The notes under the pieces: generated by a model
The model's input: the letters and a program-made list of their open reading frames with translations, nothing else
Told to the model about the DNA's origin: nothing
Databases searched by the model: none
Made by a program: the position numbers and the translations under genes
Source: Candidatus Levybacteria bacterium RIFCSPLOWO2_12_FULL_39_17
GTDB lineage: Bacteria; Patescibacteriota; Microgenomatia; Levybacterales; GWA1-39-11
DNA length: 55,103 nucleotides
Direction: 5' to 3'
Assembly (NCBI GenBank): GCA_001782675.1
Contig: MFPJ01000043.1
Coordinates: forward strand, 1 to 55,103
In this document: piece after piece, positions 18,480 through 28,213 of the stretch
Layout of the letters: every line of letters begins with the position of its first letter
How positions within the stretch are numbered: the stretch's first letter is position 1

Positions 18480-19557
18480 TTAAAATTTTTACTGCCGCAT
18501 CTTTTGGAATTAATGACTGGAGGCGGCTTTTGTTTTTTTCGTATTCGCTTCTTTTTTCAATCATTTCTTTAATTTTTAAATAAACAGTTTCAGGATCCGC
18601 ATCTTTTTCTTCTATAAAATCTCCAATACCCGCATCTTTTATAAGGTTTGCATTTTCAAGTTGCTCTCCTTTTTGTCCATGAGGAAGGGGAATTAGGAGG
18701 CTTACTTTTCCAAGGGCGAGAAGTTCTCCTACCGTATTTATGCCTGCTCGAGATACAACAATATCCGAAATCTCAAAAATATTTCCAATTTCCTCAGGAT
18801 ATACAAATTTTTTAAGGATATATCTTCTCTTGAGCTCCAAAGGCAAATCTCTCTTTACTTTTTCCAGTTCCTCATAGTCATTAAAAGAAACATTGTCGCC
18901 GGATTGAAGTATAACCGTGAAATCTTTAAGCAACTTGAGTAATATTTTTGGAATCAACTGATTTAAAAAGTGAGAACCGGAACTTCCGCCTGTTATGTAA
19001 ACAATTTTATACCCCTTCTCAACAGGAATTTTTTTATTTGTCTTGAAAATCTCATCTCTGATAGGGTTTCCGGTAAAAGTCGTTTTCCTTTGATTGAAAT
19101 ATTTTTGCGAACTTTCATAAGATATACAAATTCTGGAAGCAATCCAACTTATGGCTTTGCCGGATAATCCTGCTTTCTGAGTTTGCTCATGCAACACTAC
19201 GGGGATTCCAAGCATAAAGGATGCATAAGCAATAGGAAAACCTATGTATCCTCCGAACGTAAGGACTATATCGGGCTTAAACTTTAAAAGAATTTTAAAT
19301 GAATCATAAAAGCCGGAAATGATTTTAAATATGGAGAAAATTGTGTATTTTGTAAATTTCCTCTGAAGCCTCCCTGTTTTTATTTCAAAAAAGGGTATAT
19401 CCTCTTTTCTTGAAACCTCATATTCAAACGCTTCAATATTTTCCCCTTCGAAAGTATATTTTCTGCCTGCAATCGCAACCGAATTGCCTCTTTTCGTTAA
19501 TTCTTTGATTATTGTATATGCAGGGGAGAAGTGTCCTCCCGTAAGTAGTATCTTCAT
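18430..19557 (-). CDS. murG: UDP-GlcNAc:undecaprenyl-pyrophosphoryl-MurNAc-pentapeptide GlcNAc transferase
   Basis: LTFGGYIGFPIAYASFMLGIPVVLHEQ, ITGGSSGSHFLN, VVSRAGINTVGELLALGKVSLLIPLPHGQKGEQ.ENA. Confidence 0.94.
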   Translation of the reverse strand: MKILLTGGHFSPAYTIIKELTKRGNSVAIAGRKYTFEGENIEAFEYEVSRKEDIPFFEIKTGRLQRKFTKYTIFSIFKIISGFYDSFKILLKFKPDIVLTFGGYIGFPIAYASFMLGIPVVLHEQTQKAGLSGKAISWIASRICISYESSQKYFNQRKTTFTGNPIRDEIFKTNKKIPVEKGYKIVYITGGSSGSHFLNQLIPKILLKLLKDFTVILQSGDNVSFNDYEELEKVKRDLPLELKRRYILKKFVYPEEIGNIFEISDIVVSRAGINTVGELLALGKVSLLIPLPHGQKGEQLENANLIKDAGIGDFIEEKDADPETVYLKIKEMIEKRSEYEKNKSRLQSLIPKDAAVKILNVIKEVYFEKIEQKKA

Positions 19558-20624
19558 TTTCTTCTTTTTGCAATATTCATTAAAATTCCAATCGAAACAA
19601 AATTAATTATAAGAGAAGACCCCCCGTAAGAAATAAAAGGCAGAGGAATTCCCGTTAGGGGAATTAGCACGACTTGCGAAGCAATATTAATAAATGCCTG
19701 AATACTTATAAAACTTACTATTCCTGCCGCCAGAAGCTTCCCGAACAGATCCGGAGCTCTCAAGGCAACAAGAAATCCAAGAGTAGACAATGCGCCAAAC
19801 ATCAAAATTACGATAGTTGAACCTATAAAGCCTGCTTCTTCTGAAAATAAAGCAAAAATGGAATCCGTAGTGCTTTCGGGAAGATAGGCGTATTTTTGTA
19901 TGGAATTACCGAATCCCACACCGCTAAAACCCCCTGACCCCAAAGCGATTAATATTTGCTTAACATGATATGATGCGGTTGTCAGATCTTTATGGTCCAG
20001 GTTTTGATATGAGGACAATCTTGCCATTCTATAGGGCTCAAGTTTTATTAAGACGAGAACCCCAACTAACATCAGTAACAAAATGAAGACCAGATCACGA
20101 TATGCCGCACCCGATAAAAAATAAACTATTGTTGCTGTTGCGCCTATTACAACTGCTGTTCCCATGTCGGGTTCAATTATTACTAAAAGCACGCTTAGTG
20201 AGACCAGCATTAAAAAGGCAAGAGCTCTCCCTTTTTCTTTAATTGATAACCATGCGGCCAAGTAAATAGTAAGGGTTATCTTTAAAATTTCAGAAGGTTG
20301 CAAAACTGTAAATCCTAAATTTATCCATCTGTATGCGCCTTTCAGCTTAACCCCAAGGCCAGGGACAAAAACAAGAACAAGCAGGAAAAGGGACGACAGG
20401 AGCAGGGGAAGTGCTATATTATAGTACTTTTTAAACTCTATTTTTGATATTAAAAGACAAGCAACAACCCCCAAAATCAACCAAATTAATTGATTTTTAA
20501 CAAAGTAATATTTATCCCCAATTGCCAAAAGCGCAGAATAAGTTGAACTCTCGTATAAAATAAAAATTCCCAAAAAAGACAGAAACAATGCATTCAGAAA
20601 TAAAAAAATACCGGCCTTATTCAT
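19554..20624 (-). CDS. ftsW: FtsW-family lipid II polymerase
   Basis: IIEPDMGTAVVI, GVGFGNSIQKYAYLPESTTDSIFALFSEEAGFIG, PFISYGGSSLI. Confidence 0.94.
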   Translation of the reverse strand: MNKAGIFLFLNALFLSFLGIFILYESSTYSALLAIGDKYYFVKNQLIWLILGVVACLLISKIEFKKYYNIALPLLLSSLFLLVLVFVPGLGVKLKGAYRWINLGFTVLQPSEILKITLTIYLAAWLSIKEKGRALAFLMLVSLSVLLVIIEPDMGTAVVIGATATIVYFLSGAAYRDLVFILLLMLVGVLVLIKLEPYRMARLSSYQNLDHKDLTTASYHVKQILIALGSGGFSGVGFGNSIQKYAYLPESTTDSIFALFSEEAGFIGSTIVILMFGALSTLGFLVALRAPDLFGKLLAAGIVSFISIQAFINIASQVVLIPLTGIPLPFISYGGSSLIINFVSIGILMNIAKRRK

Positions 20625-20658
20625 CTAGTAAAGGATCCAATTTAGTGTATCGAACCTA

Positions 20659-21663
20659 TCACAAAAAGGCAATATAAAGACCAAGAAGCGCAAATACAAC
20701 ACCCAGAAGCCAGGCTCTCATCACGATCTTAGGTTCCTCCCATCCTCTTTGCAGGAAAAATAAATGGAGCGGAGCAACGGATATTATTCTTTTTCCCAAA
20801 AATTTTCGTGATAATATTTGAAGCAATGATGATCCTATCTCAATTACAAAAACTCCACCAATTAAAGCAACGGGCAAAGGTTTACCGGTAAGCAATCCTA
20901 TTACTGCCAAAATAGCGCCTAAAGAAAGCGCCCCAACATCACCAAGCCAAAGCCTTGCCTTATAAATATTAAAATAAAGAAAAGCAAGGGTGCTCCCAAG
21001 AAGAATGGCAATAAACAAAGATAGGAAACGGTCAAGGATTGATCCTGAAATAGCAAGGAAGGCCGAAAGGCAAATAATCAAGAGTCCCGCTGACAGACCA
21101 TCCAAGCCATCGGAAATATTAACGGCGTTCGTAAAGGAAACGATAACAAATGCGGCAAATAAAATGTAGAATACACCCAATGTAATTTGTCCGAACCAAT
21201 GGACATAGACAAAAGAGTATCCAAGATTAAAATACATTACAGCACCAACAATTAATGCTAGGATCCATTGAATTGTAAGCTTATGCACGGGTTTTAAACC
21301 GAAAAATCCCGAGTCTTTATTAAATATTTTTTTAAGATCATCATAAAAGCCTAAAATTCCGAATCCAATAAAAGTAAAAAGCAGGGCGAATAATTCCCAG
21401 AACTTAACCTCAATATGAAATATTCCATATGCCCATAAGGTCAGCATTGTCACGACAATAATTATCAAAAGACCTCCGCCAAAAGGAGTCCCGACTTTCC
21501 AACCGCTGAATTTATCAAAAAACTTAGTCCTTTTGTTAAACAAATCTCTTGTTTTCTGCTCTTTTCTTTGGAGTTTTATTTTGTACAAAAAATCTATAAA
21601 TGGGACCAGGAGAATTCCTGTTATAAAAAGGGATAAAATTGAGAAGCCAAAGATTTGCTCCAT
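20659..21663 (-). CDS. mraY: Phospho-N-acetylmuramoyl-pentapeptide-transferase
   Basis: GGGLLIIIV, GFYDDLKKI, NAVNISDGLDGLSAGL, WLGDVGALSLGA, PLHLFFLQRGW. Confidence 0.95.
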   Translation of the reverse strand: MEQIFGFSILSLFITGILLVPFIDFLYKIKLQRKEQKTRDLFNKRTKFFDKFSGWKVGTPFGGGLLIIIVVTMLTLWAYGIFHIEVKFWELFALLFTFIGFGILGFYDDLKKIFNKDSGFFGLKPVHKLTIQWILALIVGAVMYFNLGYSFVYVHWFGQITLGVFYILFAAFVIVSFTNAVNISDGLDGLSAGLLIICLSAFLAISGSILDRFLSLFIAILLGSTLAFLYFNIYKARLWLGDVGALSLGAILAVIGLLTGKPLPVALIGGVFVIEIGSSLLQILSRKFLGKRIISVAPLHLFFLQRGWEEPKIVMRAWLLGVVFALLGLYIAFL

Positions 21664-21703
21664 AGAGGTTTATTATAGCATTAGAATAATTTATTTGAAA
21701 GCC

Positions 21704-21721
21704 TGACTGCCGCAGGCAGGG
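21704..21721. repeat. Small palindrome CCTGACTGCCGCAGGCAGG-type in mraY-murF gap
   Basis: Stem CTGCC/GGCAG; closely resembles the palindrome inside the GT gene at 47134-47154. Confidence 0.6.
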
Positions 21722-23338
21722 TTAATAAGGGGACTCTGATCTTAGCGCCAAAAAAGACGCGAGACTTTCGTGTCCTTCAAAAATAACGACATCGTTTTTG
21801 TTGCAACTTTTTTCAATGAATTCTGCAATTTTCAGAGGAGGGAAAAATTGAATACTGCAGGCCTTCACACCATTTTTTATCCTACTGCGTATTGATTTAT
21901 AATAGTTATCATTTGTTAAAAATAAAAAATCGCAAACTTTTCCTATCTCCTGTCCTAATTTAATGTGGTCGTTTTCGGCATTTTTTCCAAGTTCTATGAG
22001 AGGTTCCAACACAAGAATCTTTTTCCCCTTATATATTTTTATATAATCCAATACCCGAAGCACAGAATTAATATTTGCATTATAAGTATCATTGATTAAT
22101 GTCACCCCTTTTACCGTTACTCTTGGTTCCATGCTTTTTGGGAGAGGATTGAATTCTTGAAAAACTTTTCTTATTGTTGAAAAATCGATACCCAGATAAA
22201 GTCCGATAAAAATTGCCGGTAGCAAATTTTCGACATTCTGTTTCCCTAAAAGTTTAACGCCTGTTATTTTATATTTCTTTCCAAAAACAAGAACGCTAAA
22301 AGAGATTGAAAATCTGCTTTCTTTTATGTTGAAAGCTTTAATATCTAAATTTTTATTTTGCGGAGATTCGGTTCCATAAAGAAATTTCTTTATCTTTGCT
22401 TTTCTATAAAGATTTAATGAATTTTCATTGTTAGCATTAAAAAGGGCTATTCCATCTTTTGGTAGAAAATTTACTACCTGAAATTTTGAATCCAATATTT
22501 TTTCAAGACTGCCAAATATTGAAATTTTCTGATCGTTAATTCCTGTCACCACAGCTATCTTGGGAATAAGCAATCTGCTCATTTCTCCTATGTCCCCAAA
22601 ATTACCATCCTCCATTTCCGCAATAAAAATCTGTTTCCTGGGAGAAAGTCCTGAAAGTATAGTTTTTGCAATTCCAAGGTCTGTATTAAATGAAGTTTTA
22701 GTTTCTAAAACATTAAATTTGTTTGATAAGACTCTTGTTGTAAATTCCTTAGTTGTCCCCTTAGCATAACTTCCTACCACGGCAATGGTTAAAAGGTTTT
22801 TGAAACTCCGAAGTTTTTCAGCGGCTTTATTTACCACGATATCTTTGCTAAAGTCAAAAAAAACAAGGAATATTAAAATAAAAATTCCAATTATAAAAGC
22901 GAGCAACTTATCTAAAAGAATTAGCCATAAGAAACGGTCAAGTGGAGCAAAAGCATAAACTGTAAATTCAAAAAAAAGAGACAATCCCAATATAGAGGCC
23001 GCCTGAAGAGAAAAAGTAGGAAGATGAAAATCTTTATTATAAATTTTTATAATAAGCTTTATGAACAAATATGTGTAAAGGGAAAAAACTATAAAGTGAT
23101 AATAGATATCAAAGCGGCTTGAGTAAATAGTAGTTCCATAAAGTAATATAATGCCCCATTTAATTAAACTTTCTGTCCCAATAACAATTTTTCTCCCCTG
23201 CTTTGTTTCGGTAAGATGAATAAATAAACGCTTCCAGTTGTACTCCTTATCTTCCCATAATTTTAGCCAGAAAAAAGCATTTGAAATTAAAAAAACAGAA
23301 AAAAGAAAAGATGTTATCTCGAACAATAAGTTAGCCAT
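21722..23338 (-). CDS. murF: MurF-like Mur ligase with N-terminal multi-TM extension
   Basis: About 170 aa hydrophobic N-terminus, then VVGSYAKGTTKEF, LINDTYNANINSVLRVLDYI, ELGKNAENDHIKLG; position between murC/murA and mraY. Confidence 0.85.
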   Translation of the reverse strand: MANLLFEITSFLFSVFLISNAFFWLKLWEDKEYNWKRLFIHLTETKQGRKIVIGTESLIKWGIILLYGTTIYSSRFDIYYHFIVFSLYTYLFIKLIIKIYNKDFHLPTFSLQAASILGLSLFFEFTVYAFAPLDRFLWLILLDKLLAFIIGIFILIFLVFFDFSKDIVVNKAAEKLRSFKNLLTIAVVGSYAKGTTKEFTTRVLSNKFNVLETKTSFNTDLGIAKTILSGLSPRKQIFIAEMEDGNFGDIGEMSRLLIPKIAVVTGINDQKISIFGSLEKILDSKFQVVNFLPKDGIALFNANNENSLNLYRKAKIKKFLYGTESPQNKNLDIKAFNIKESRFSISFSVLVFGKKYKITGVKLLGKQNVENLLPAIFIGLYLGIDFSTIRKVFQEFNPLPKSMEPRVTVKGVTLINDTYNANINSVLRVLDYIKIYKGKKILVLEPLIELGKNAENDHIKLGQEIGKVCDFLFLTNDNYYKSIRSRIKNGVKACSIQFFPPLKIAEFIEKSCNKNDVVIFEGHESLASFLALRSESPY

Positions 23339-24619
23339 CTAAAATAAATCTTTATTTGTCTTTGAGGATTTATTTTTTTGTACAATCTCTGAGAATTTTG
23401 TGTAGAAAATAGAATCGCTCGGAATATTTTTCATAACGGTTGTCGAGGGACCAATGCTTACATTGTTTCCGACGATAACTCCCGGCATTATGGAGACTCG
23501 ACTTGCGAAAATGCAATTATCTCCGATCATGGCACCAAGATGTTTTAATCCCGTATCTATTTTTTCTTGCTTTACCTGAACTTTGATATTTGCGCGATCA
23601 AGCCTCACATTGGCCGTTGCAAAAAGTGCTCCGATTTTACAATTTTTTCCGATAATTGAATCTTCAATAAGTCCCGAATGAGCAGATGAAGCCTCTTGAA
23701 TTAGTGAATTTTTAACTTCTGAAAAGCCTCCGATTATTGCATTTTTTTCTATATCTACCCCGTGTCTTACCAGAGCGTTTGTCCCGATAAAAGAATTTTT
23801 GCCGATATAGACAGGGCCTTTTACTATTGCATTTTCCGAAATGACTACCCCATCTTCAATGAATACTTCACCTATTATTTTTGCCTGTTTTGAGATTTCT
23901 GCTTTTTTTGAAATATGTCTTTTAAGTTTTTTAAAGAAATAATTTTTAATTCCAAGTAAATCCCAGGGGTATTTTAAAGTTATTGTTTCTTTTTGTGTGA
24001 CTGCCGCTTTAACCCTGCCGTTTTTTGCAAAAACATCAAGAGCGCTTTCAAAATTATAATGGTGAGGCCTAACGGATCTTAAAGTTTTTATAAAATCCTG
24101 ATTAAGAAAGCACATACCAACAATCCTTAGGTCTGATGAAACCTCACCTTTTTTGGGTTTTTCAACTACTCCCACAACTGTCTCTCCTTCAAGAATTAAA
24201 GCTCCATAGAGAGAAAGATTTTTCTCTTTTTGCGCAAGAAGAATTGCATTCTTATTTGTGCCGCGCAATTTATCAATTTCTTCTTTTAATTCGGCAAACT
24301 CGGCTCTGTAGGGATGGAGCAAGAAAAAATCGGACTTAATAAGGTGGGCAGCGGACAGGAGAGCATTTCCCATTCCTTCCGGTTTCTTCTGAAACGCATA
24401 AGTAATTTTTACTCCTAATTTTTTACCATTCCCTAAAATCTCGACAAAATTATTATTTGGTTCACTCACCAAAATTATATCTGTAATTCCCGCCTTTTTA
24501 ACCGATGCAATTGTGTGAGAAATTATTGGTTTCCCCAAAACATTAATTAGCGATTTGTGAAAAGTATTAAAAGGGTAAAGCCTGCCTGATTTGCCTGCTG
24601 CTAAAATAACTGCTTGCAT
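23339..24619 (-). CDS. Sugar-1-phosphate nucleotidyltransferase with left-handed beta-helix (GlmU-like)
   Basis: MQAVILAAGKSGRLYPFNTFHKSLINVLGKPII; hexapeptide repeats in C-terminal half; ORF track start (24682) probably too early, ATG at 24617-24619. Confidence 0.85.
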   Translation of the reverse strand: MQAVILAAGKSGRLYPFNTFHKSLINVLGKPIISHTIASVKKAGITDIILVSEPNNNFVEILGNGKKLGVKITYAFQKKPEGMGNALLSAAHLIKSDFFLLHPYRAEFAELKEEIDKLRGTNKNAILLAQKEKNLSLYGALILEGETVVGVVEKPKKGEVSSDLRIVGMCFLNQDFIKTLRSVRPHHYNFESALDVFAKNGRVKAAVTQKETITLKYPWDLLGIKNYFFKKLKRHISKKAEISKQAKIIGEVFIEDGVVISENAIVKGPVYIGKNSFIGTNALVRHGVDIEKNAIIGGFSEVKNSLIQEASSAHSGLIEDSIIGKNCKIGALFATANVRLDRANIKVQVKQEKIDTGLKHLGAMIGDNCIFASRVSIMPGVIVGNNVSIGPSTTVMKNIPSDSIFYTKFSEIVQKNKSSKTNKDLF

Positions 24620-24621
24620 AT

Positions 24622-25371
24622 TTATAACTGGAATAATCTTTGCGCTTTTTGAAGTTCGGAACGAGAATTTACTCCCTGCCATTTAAAATTTTCAAGAGCA
24701 AGAGTCGAAACCTTTTTCTTGTGTTTTATTGCTATATCAATAAGTGATGTAAGATAGTATTCACCCGTTTTTGGATTTTTTGGAACCTCATCAATACATT
24801 CTCTCAAAAAAACGGCATCGAAAACATAACAAGCCGCGTTTATTTCCGAAATTTTCTTTTCCTCCTCAGTCGCATCTTTTTCCTCAACAATTTTTATAAT
24901 CTTTCCTGTTTTATTTCTAAGAATCCTTCCAAGACCAAAGGGATTTTTAACCTTTGCTGTCAGAAGGGTAACGATCGAATTTGTATGTATATGAAACTTA
25001 TATAAATCCAGAAAAATTTGTGGGGTAATTGAAAACGAATCGTCGCCATAAGCCACAATAATATTACGACACAATTTCGGAATTTTAGGTAGGGCGTGTT
25101 TCAAGGCATTTGCTGTCCCGAGTCGTTCCGGTTGTTCTGCCATTTGAACATTTGTATCCAAGATCGAAATAACCGATTCCTTTGCATGCCCTACAACCAC
25201 AATAATATTTTCAATACCTGCTTCCTTAAGATTCCCGATTGTTCTTTTGATTATCGGGATCCCCGCGACACGAAAAGTCACTTTATTGCGTTTTTTGGCT
25301 TTCATTCTCCTCCCTTCTCCCGCTGCAAGAATTACGGAAAATATGGTTTTATCAGAGGAAATCTTTTTCAT
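24622..25371 (-). CDS. GlmU N-terminal-domain-like nucleotidyltransferase
   Basis: FSVILAAGEGRRMKAKKRNKVTFRVAGIPII, GTANALKHALP, YGDDSFSI; no beta-helix domain. Confidence 0.85.
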   Translation of the reverse strand: MKKISSDKTIFSVILAAGEGRRMKAKKRNKVTFRVAGIPIIKRTIGNLKEAGIENIIVVVGHAKESVISILDTNVQMAEQPERLGTANALKHALPKIPKLCRNIIVAYGDDSFSITPQIFLDLYKFHIHTNSIVTLLTAKVKNPFGLGRILRNKTGKIIKIVEEKDATEEEKKISEINAACYVFDAVFLRECIDEVPKNPKTGEYYLTSLIDIAIKHKKKVSTLALENFKWQGVNSRSELQKAQRLFQL

Positions 25372-25373
25372 TT

Positions 25374-26714
25374 TTATTCCAAGAATTCCTCTTCTTCAGT
25401 TTTTGCAATGTCTGCCCCTAAGGTTTTCAATCTCCTGTCAAATGATTCGTAACCTCTCTCTAAGTAATCAACTCCGTAAATAATACTTTCTCCGCGAGCA
25501 ATCAAGGAAGCAATGACAAGCGTTGCTCCTGCCCGAAGATCTGAGACCTTCATTACCGCATTGTGCAGGGGAGTTTTTCCATGAATTTTCAACCCCTGCA
25601 TGTGATCTTTTTCTCCATTATAATAATTAAAATTATAAAAAGTTTCAGGATTTTTAACAATTGGAGAATACATCCGCATGTTGGCTCCCATTTTTGTCAG
25701 CTCATTAACATAGCCAAATCTATTTTCATAGATAGTTTCATGAATTGTCGAATCACCGCCCGCTTGGGTCATAAATATTGCCCAAGGGCCTTGCCAATCC
25801 GTCATGAATCCGGGATGAGGAGCAGTCGCAATATTTGTGGGTTTAATTTTTTTATTAATATAGAATCTAACACCGGAATTTTTTTTCTCCCAGTCTCCTC
25901 CTACCTTCTTAAAAATAGATAAGAATCCGTTAATGTTTTGCATTTCTACATTTTTTATAAAAATCTTTCCGCCTGTTAACGCCGATAGAATTGCAAAAGT
26001 CACAGCCTCATTCCTATCAGGCATAATCTCGTATGTGGTACCATGCAGTCTTTCAACACCTTCTATTACAATAGTTCGAGGCTTGGATCTTTTAATTTTT
26101 GCTCCCATAGAATTAAGCAACGCTATGAGATCATCAACCTCAGGCTCTTCCGCCGCGTTCTCAAGAATCGTCCGGCCATCTGCCAAGACTGCCGCCATGA
26201 TTAAGGTGTCGGTTCCCGTATGCGTATTCTTTTCAAATTTATAATTGGAACCATGAAGTCCACGAGTCTTTAAATGAAAATAGCCATCAAGACTGTCATA
26301 TTTTGCAGTTGCTCCCATTCTGATTAAGCCCTCAATATGCCTGTCTATTGGTCTTGCTCCGATTCTGCACCCTCCCGGATTCGGAATTAATGCTTCTTTT
26401 TTTCGCGAAAGAAGTGGTGCCAAAAATATCGAAGATGTTCTTATCTTTGCCCCAATTTCAAGAGGAATCTTAACGGACTTTATATCCTGAACTTCAATTT
26501 TTAAAGTATGCCCTGAAAGCTTAACTTTTCCACCAATCTCCTTTACCAACTCAAGCATTATAAAAAGATCGGAGATTAAAGGAATATTTTTAATTTCAAC
26601 CGTATCAGCTGTCAAACAGGCGGCAATAATCGCTTTTAAAACAGCATTTTTTGATCCTGAGACTGAAACATCCCCTGATAAAATATTCCCTCCTTTTATT
26701 ACATATTTATTCAT
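25374..26714 (-). CDS. murA: UDP-N-acetylglucosamine 1-carboxyvinyltransferase
   Basis: VSGSKNAVLKAIIAA, NPGGCRIGARPIDRHIEGL (catalytic Cys loop), GFMTDWQGPW, LRAGATLVIASL. Confidence 0.96.
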   Translation of the reverse strand: MNKYVIKGGNILSGDVSVSGSKNAVLKAIIAACLTADTVEIKNIPLISDLFIMLELVKEIGGKVKLSGHTLKIEVQDIKSVKIPLEIGAKIRTSSIFLAPLLSRKKEALIPNPGGCRIGARPIDRHIEGLIRMGATAKYDSLDGYFHLKTRGLHGSNYKFEKNTHTGTDTLIMAAVLADGRTILENAAEEPEVDDLIALLNSMGAKIKRSKPRTIVIEGVERLHGTTYEIMPDRNEAVTFAILSALTGGKIFIKNVEMQNINGFLSIFKKVGGDWEKKNSGVRFYINKKIKPTNIATAPHPGFMTDWQGPWAIFMTQAGGDSTIHETIYENRFGYVNELTKMGANMRMYSPIVKNPETFYNFNYYNGEKDHMQGLKIHGKTPLHNAVMKVSDLRAGATLVIASLIARGESIIYGVDYLERGYESFDRRLKTLGADIAKTEEEEFLE

Positions 26715-26726
26715 ATTCTAGCCATT

Positions 26727-28169
26727 TTAACCATTTTCCGCTAGCTGATAGCCGATTTTATATACATCTCCCGCGCCCATCGTAACTACTATTTTATCCG
26801 AACCGGATATGTTTTTCCTGATGTATTCTACCACACCCGCTTTAGTTTCAATCAGTTTCACATTTGCCTGAATTGTTCTGATTTTTTCAACAAACTCATT
26901 GTCCTCTAGAACACCATGCTCCTTTGTATCTCTAGCCGATGCAAAGGTAGGCAATATGATAAGCTCAAAAACCCCGACAAAAGATGAAGCAAACTCTGAA
27001 AGAAGAGCTTGTGTTCTGGCATAGGTATGAGCCTGAAAAATAACAATGACTTTTTTGTCGGGAAAGGCAAGTCTTAATGCTTCAAGTGTTTTTCGAATTT
27101 CTTCCGGGTGATGTGCATAATCATCAAAAATTAAAAGACTATTGATTTCACCGATTCGCTCAAGTCTTCTTTTGACCCCAATAAAGTCGGGCAACACTCT
27201 TTGAATATCCTGAATGGAAATACCAATTTCAATAAGAAGGGCGATAACAGCAAGTGAATTCTTTGCATTGTGGTAACCGGGAATTGCTAGTTCAAAATTT
27301 CCAAGCAGAGTACCGTTTCGCAAAACTTCGAATTTCGAACCAAATCCCTCCTCTTTAAAATTCTTTATTACGAACTCATTTCTATCCCCAGTCCCATAAG
27401 TGAGGCTTCTCGCCCTTTCTCTTTCGCCTATCACCTTCTTAATACTCTCATCATCTCCATTAATAATAAGCAAACTGTCTTCGCCGGTATTTGCAACAAA
27501 CCTTTTGTATGCATTAATAACTGATTCAATGTTTTCAAAAAAGTCCGGATGATCAAAGTCAATGTTATTGATAATAAGATATTTTGGATGTTGATAGATA
27601 AACTTAGGATTTCGATCAAAATTCATCTCTGAGAGATACTCATCAGCCTCGGCCACAAAATATTTTCCTTGCCCAAAGTGTCCTGCCGCACCAATCGGGA
27701 AGATCTCACTTGTCCCTACTGTGAAGCTAGGGTCCGACCCTAGCCTCACAAGGCATGACGCAATCATGCCTCCAATAGTAGTTTTGCCATGCGATCCTGA
27801 AACTGAAATTCCCTCAAAATGTCTATCGAAAATCTGCCCATTCATAAAAAGACCAACCGCCTCACCATGAGAAATGACTTTATAGCCTAGAGATGTTGCG
27901 TAAACTGCTTCTTCATTATCAAATCCCGAATGTGCTCCCGTAGCAATAACCATGGCTTCTTGCGGGGGTAATCCTTTGAAGAAATCATCAATATTTTCTT
28001 TTTTAAACCCGATATAAACATTAATATTGTGATCTGCTAGAACCTTATCCGTTATAAATTCCTCGCTAATATCTGAGCCAGCCACAGCAATCCCTGCCTG
28101 CTTTGCGATAATTGACAAGCCCATCATGCCAACCCCTTTTATCCCAATAAAATAAATCTTTTTAATCAT
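26727..28169 (-). CDS. murC: UDP-N-acetylmuramate--L-alanine ligase
   Basis: IYFIGIKGVGMMGLS, SVSGSHGKTTIGGMIAS, EADEYLSEM, FDDYAHHPEEIRKTL. Confidence 0.95.
   Translation of the reverse strand: MIKKIYFIGIKGVGMMGLSIIAKQAGIAVAGSDISEEFITDKVLADHNINVYIGFKKENIDDFFKGLPPQEAMVIATGAHSGFDNEEAVYATSLGYKVISHGEAVGLFMNGQIFDRHFEGISVSGSHGKTTIGGMIASCLVRLGSDPSFTVGTSEIFPIGAAGHFGQGKYFVAEADEYLSEMNFDRNPKFIYQHPKYLIINNIDFDHPDFFENIESVINAYKRFVANTGEDSLLIINGDDESIKKVIGERERARSLTYGTGDRNEFVIKNFKEEGFGSKFEVLRNGTLLGNFELAIPGYHNAKNSLAVIALLIEIGISIQDIQRVLPDFIGVKRRLERIGEINSLLIFDDYAHHPEEIRKTLEALRLAFPDKKVIVIFQAHTYARTQALLSEFASSFVGVFELIILPTFASARDTKEHGVLEDNEFVEKIRTIQANVKLIETKAGVVEYIRKNISGSDKIVVTMGAGDVYKIGYQLAENG
27723..27751. repeat. 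29-bp near-perfect palindrome inside murC (core TAGGGTC/GACCCTA)
   Basis: GTGAAGCTAGGGTC-C-GACCCTAGCCTCAC (approximate boundaries); core is shared with the intergenic palindrome near 46538. Confidence 0.75.
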
Positions 28170-28213
28170 AGTTTGGGGCTTTAATTATAGATGAAAAAAA
28201 TCTTGGTTTCAAA

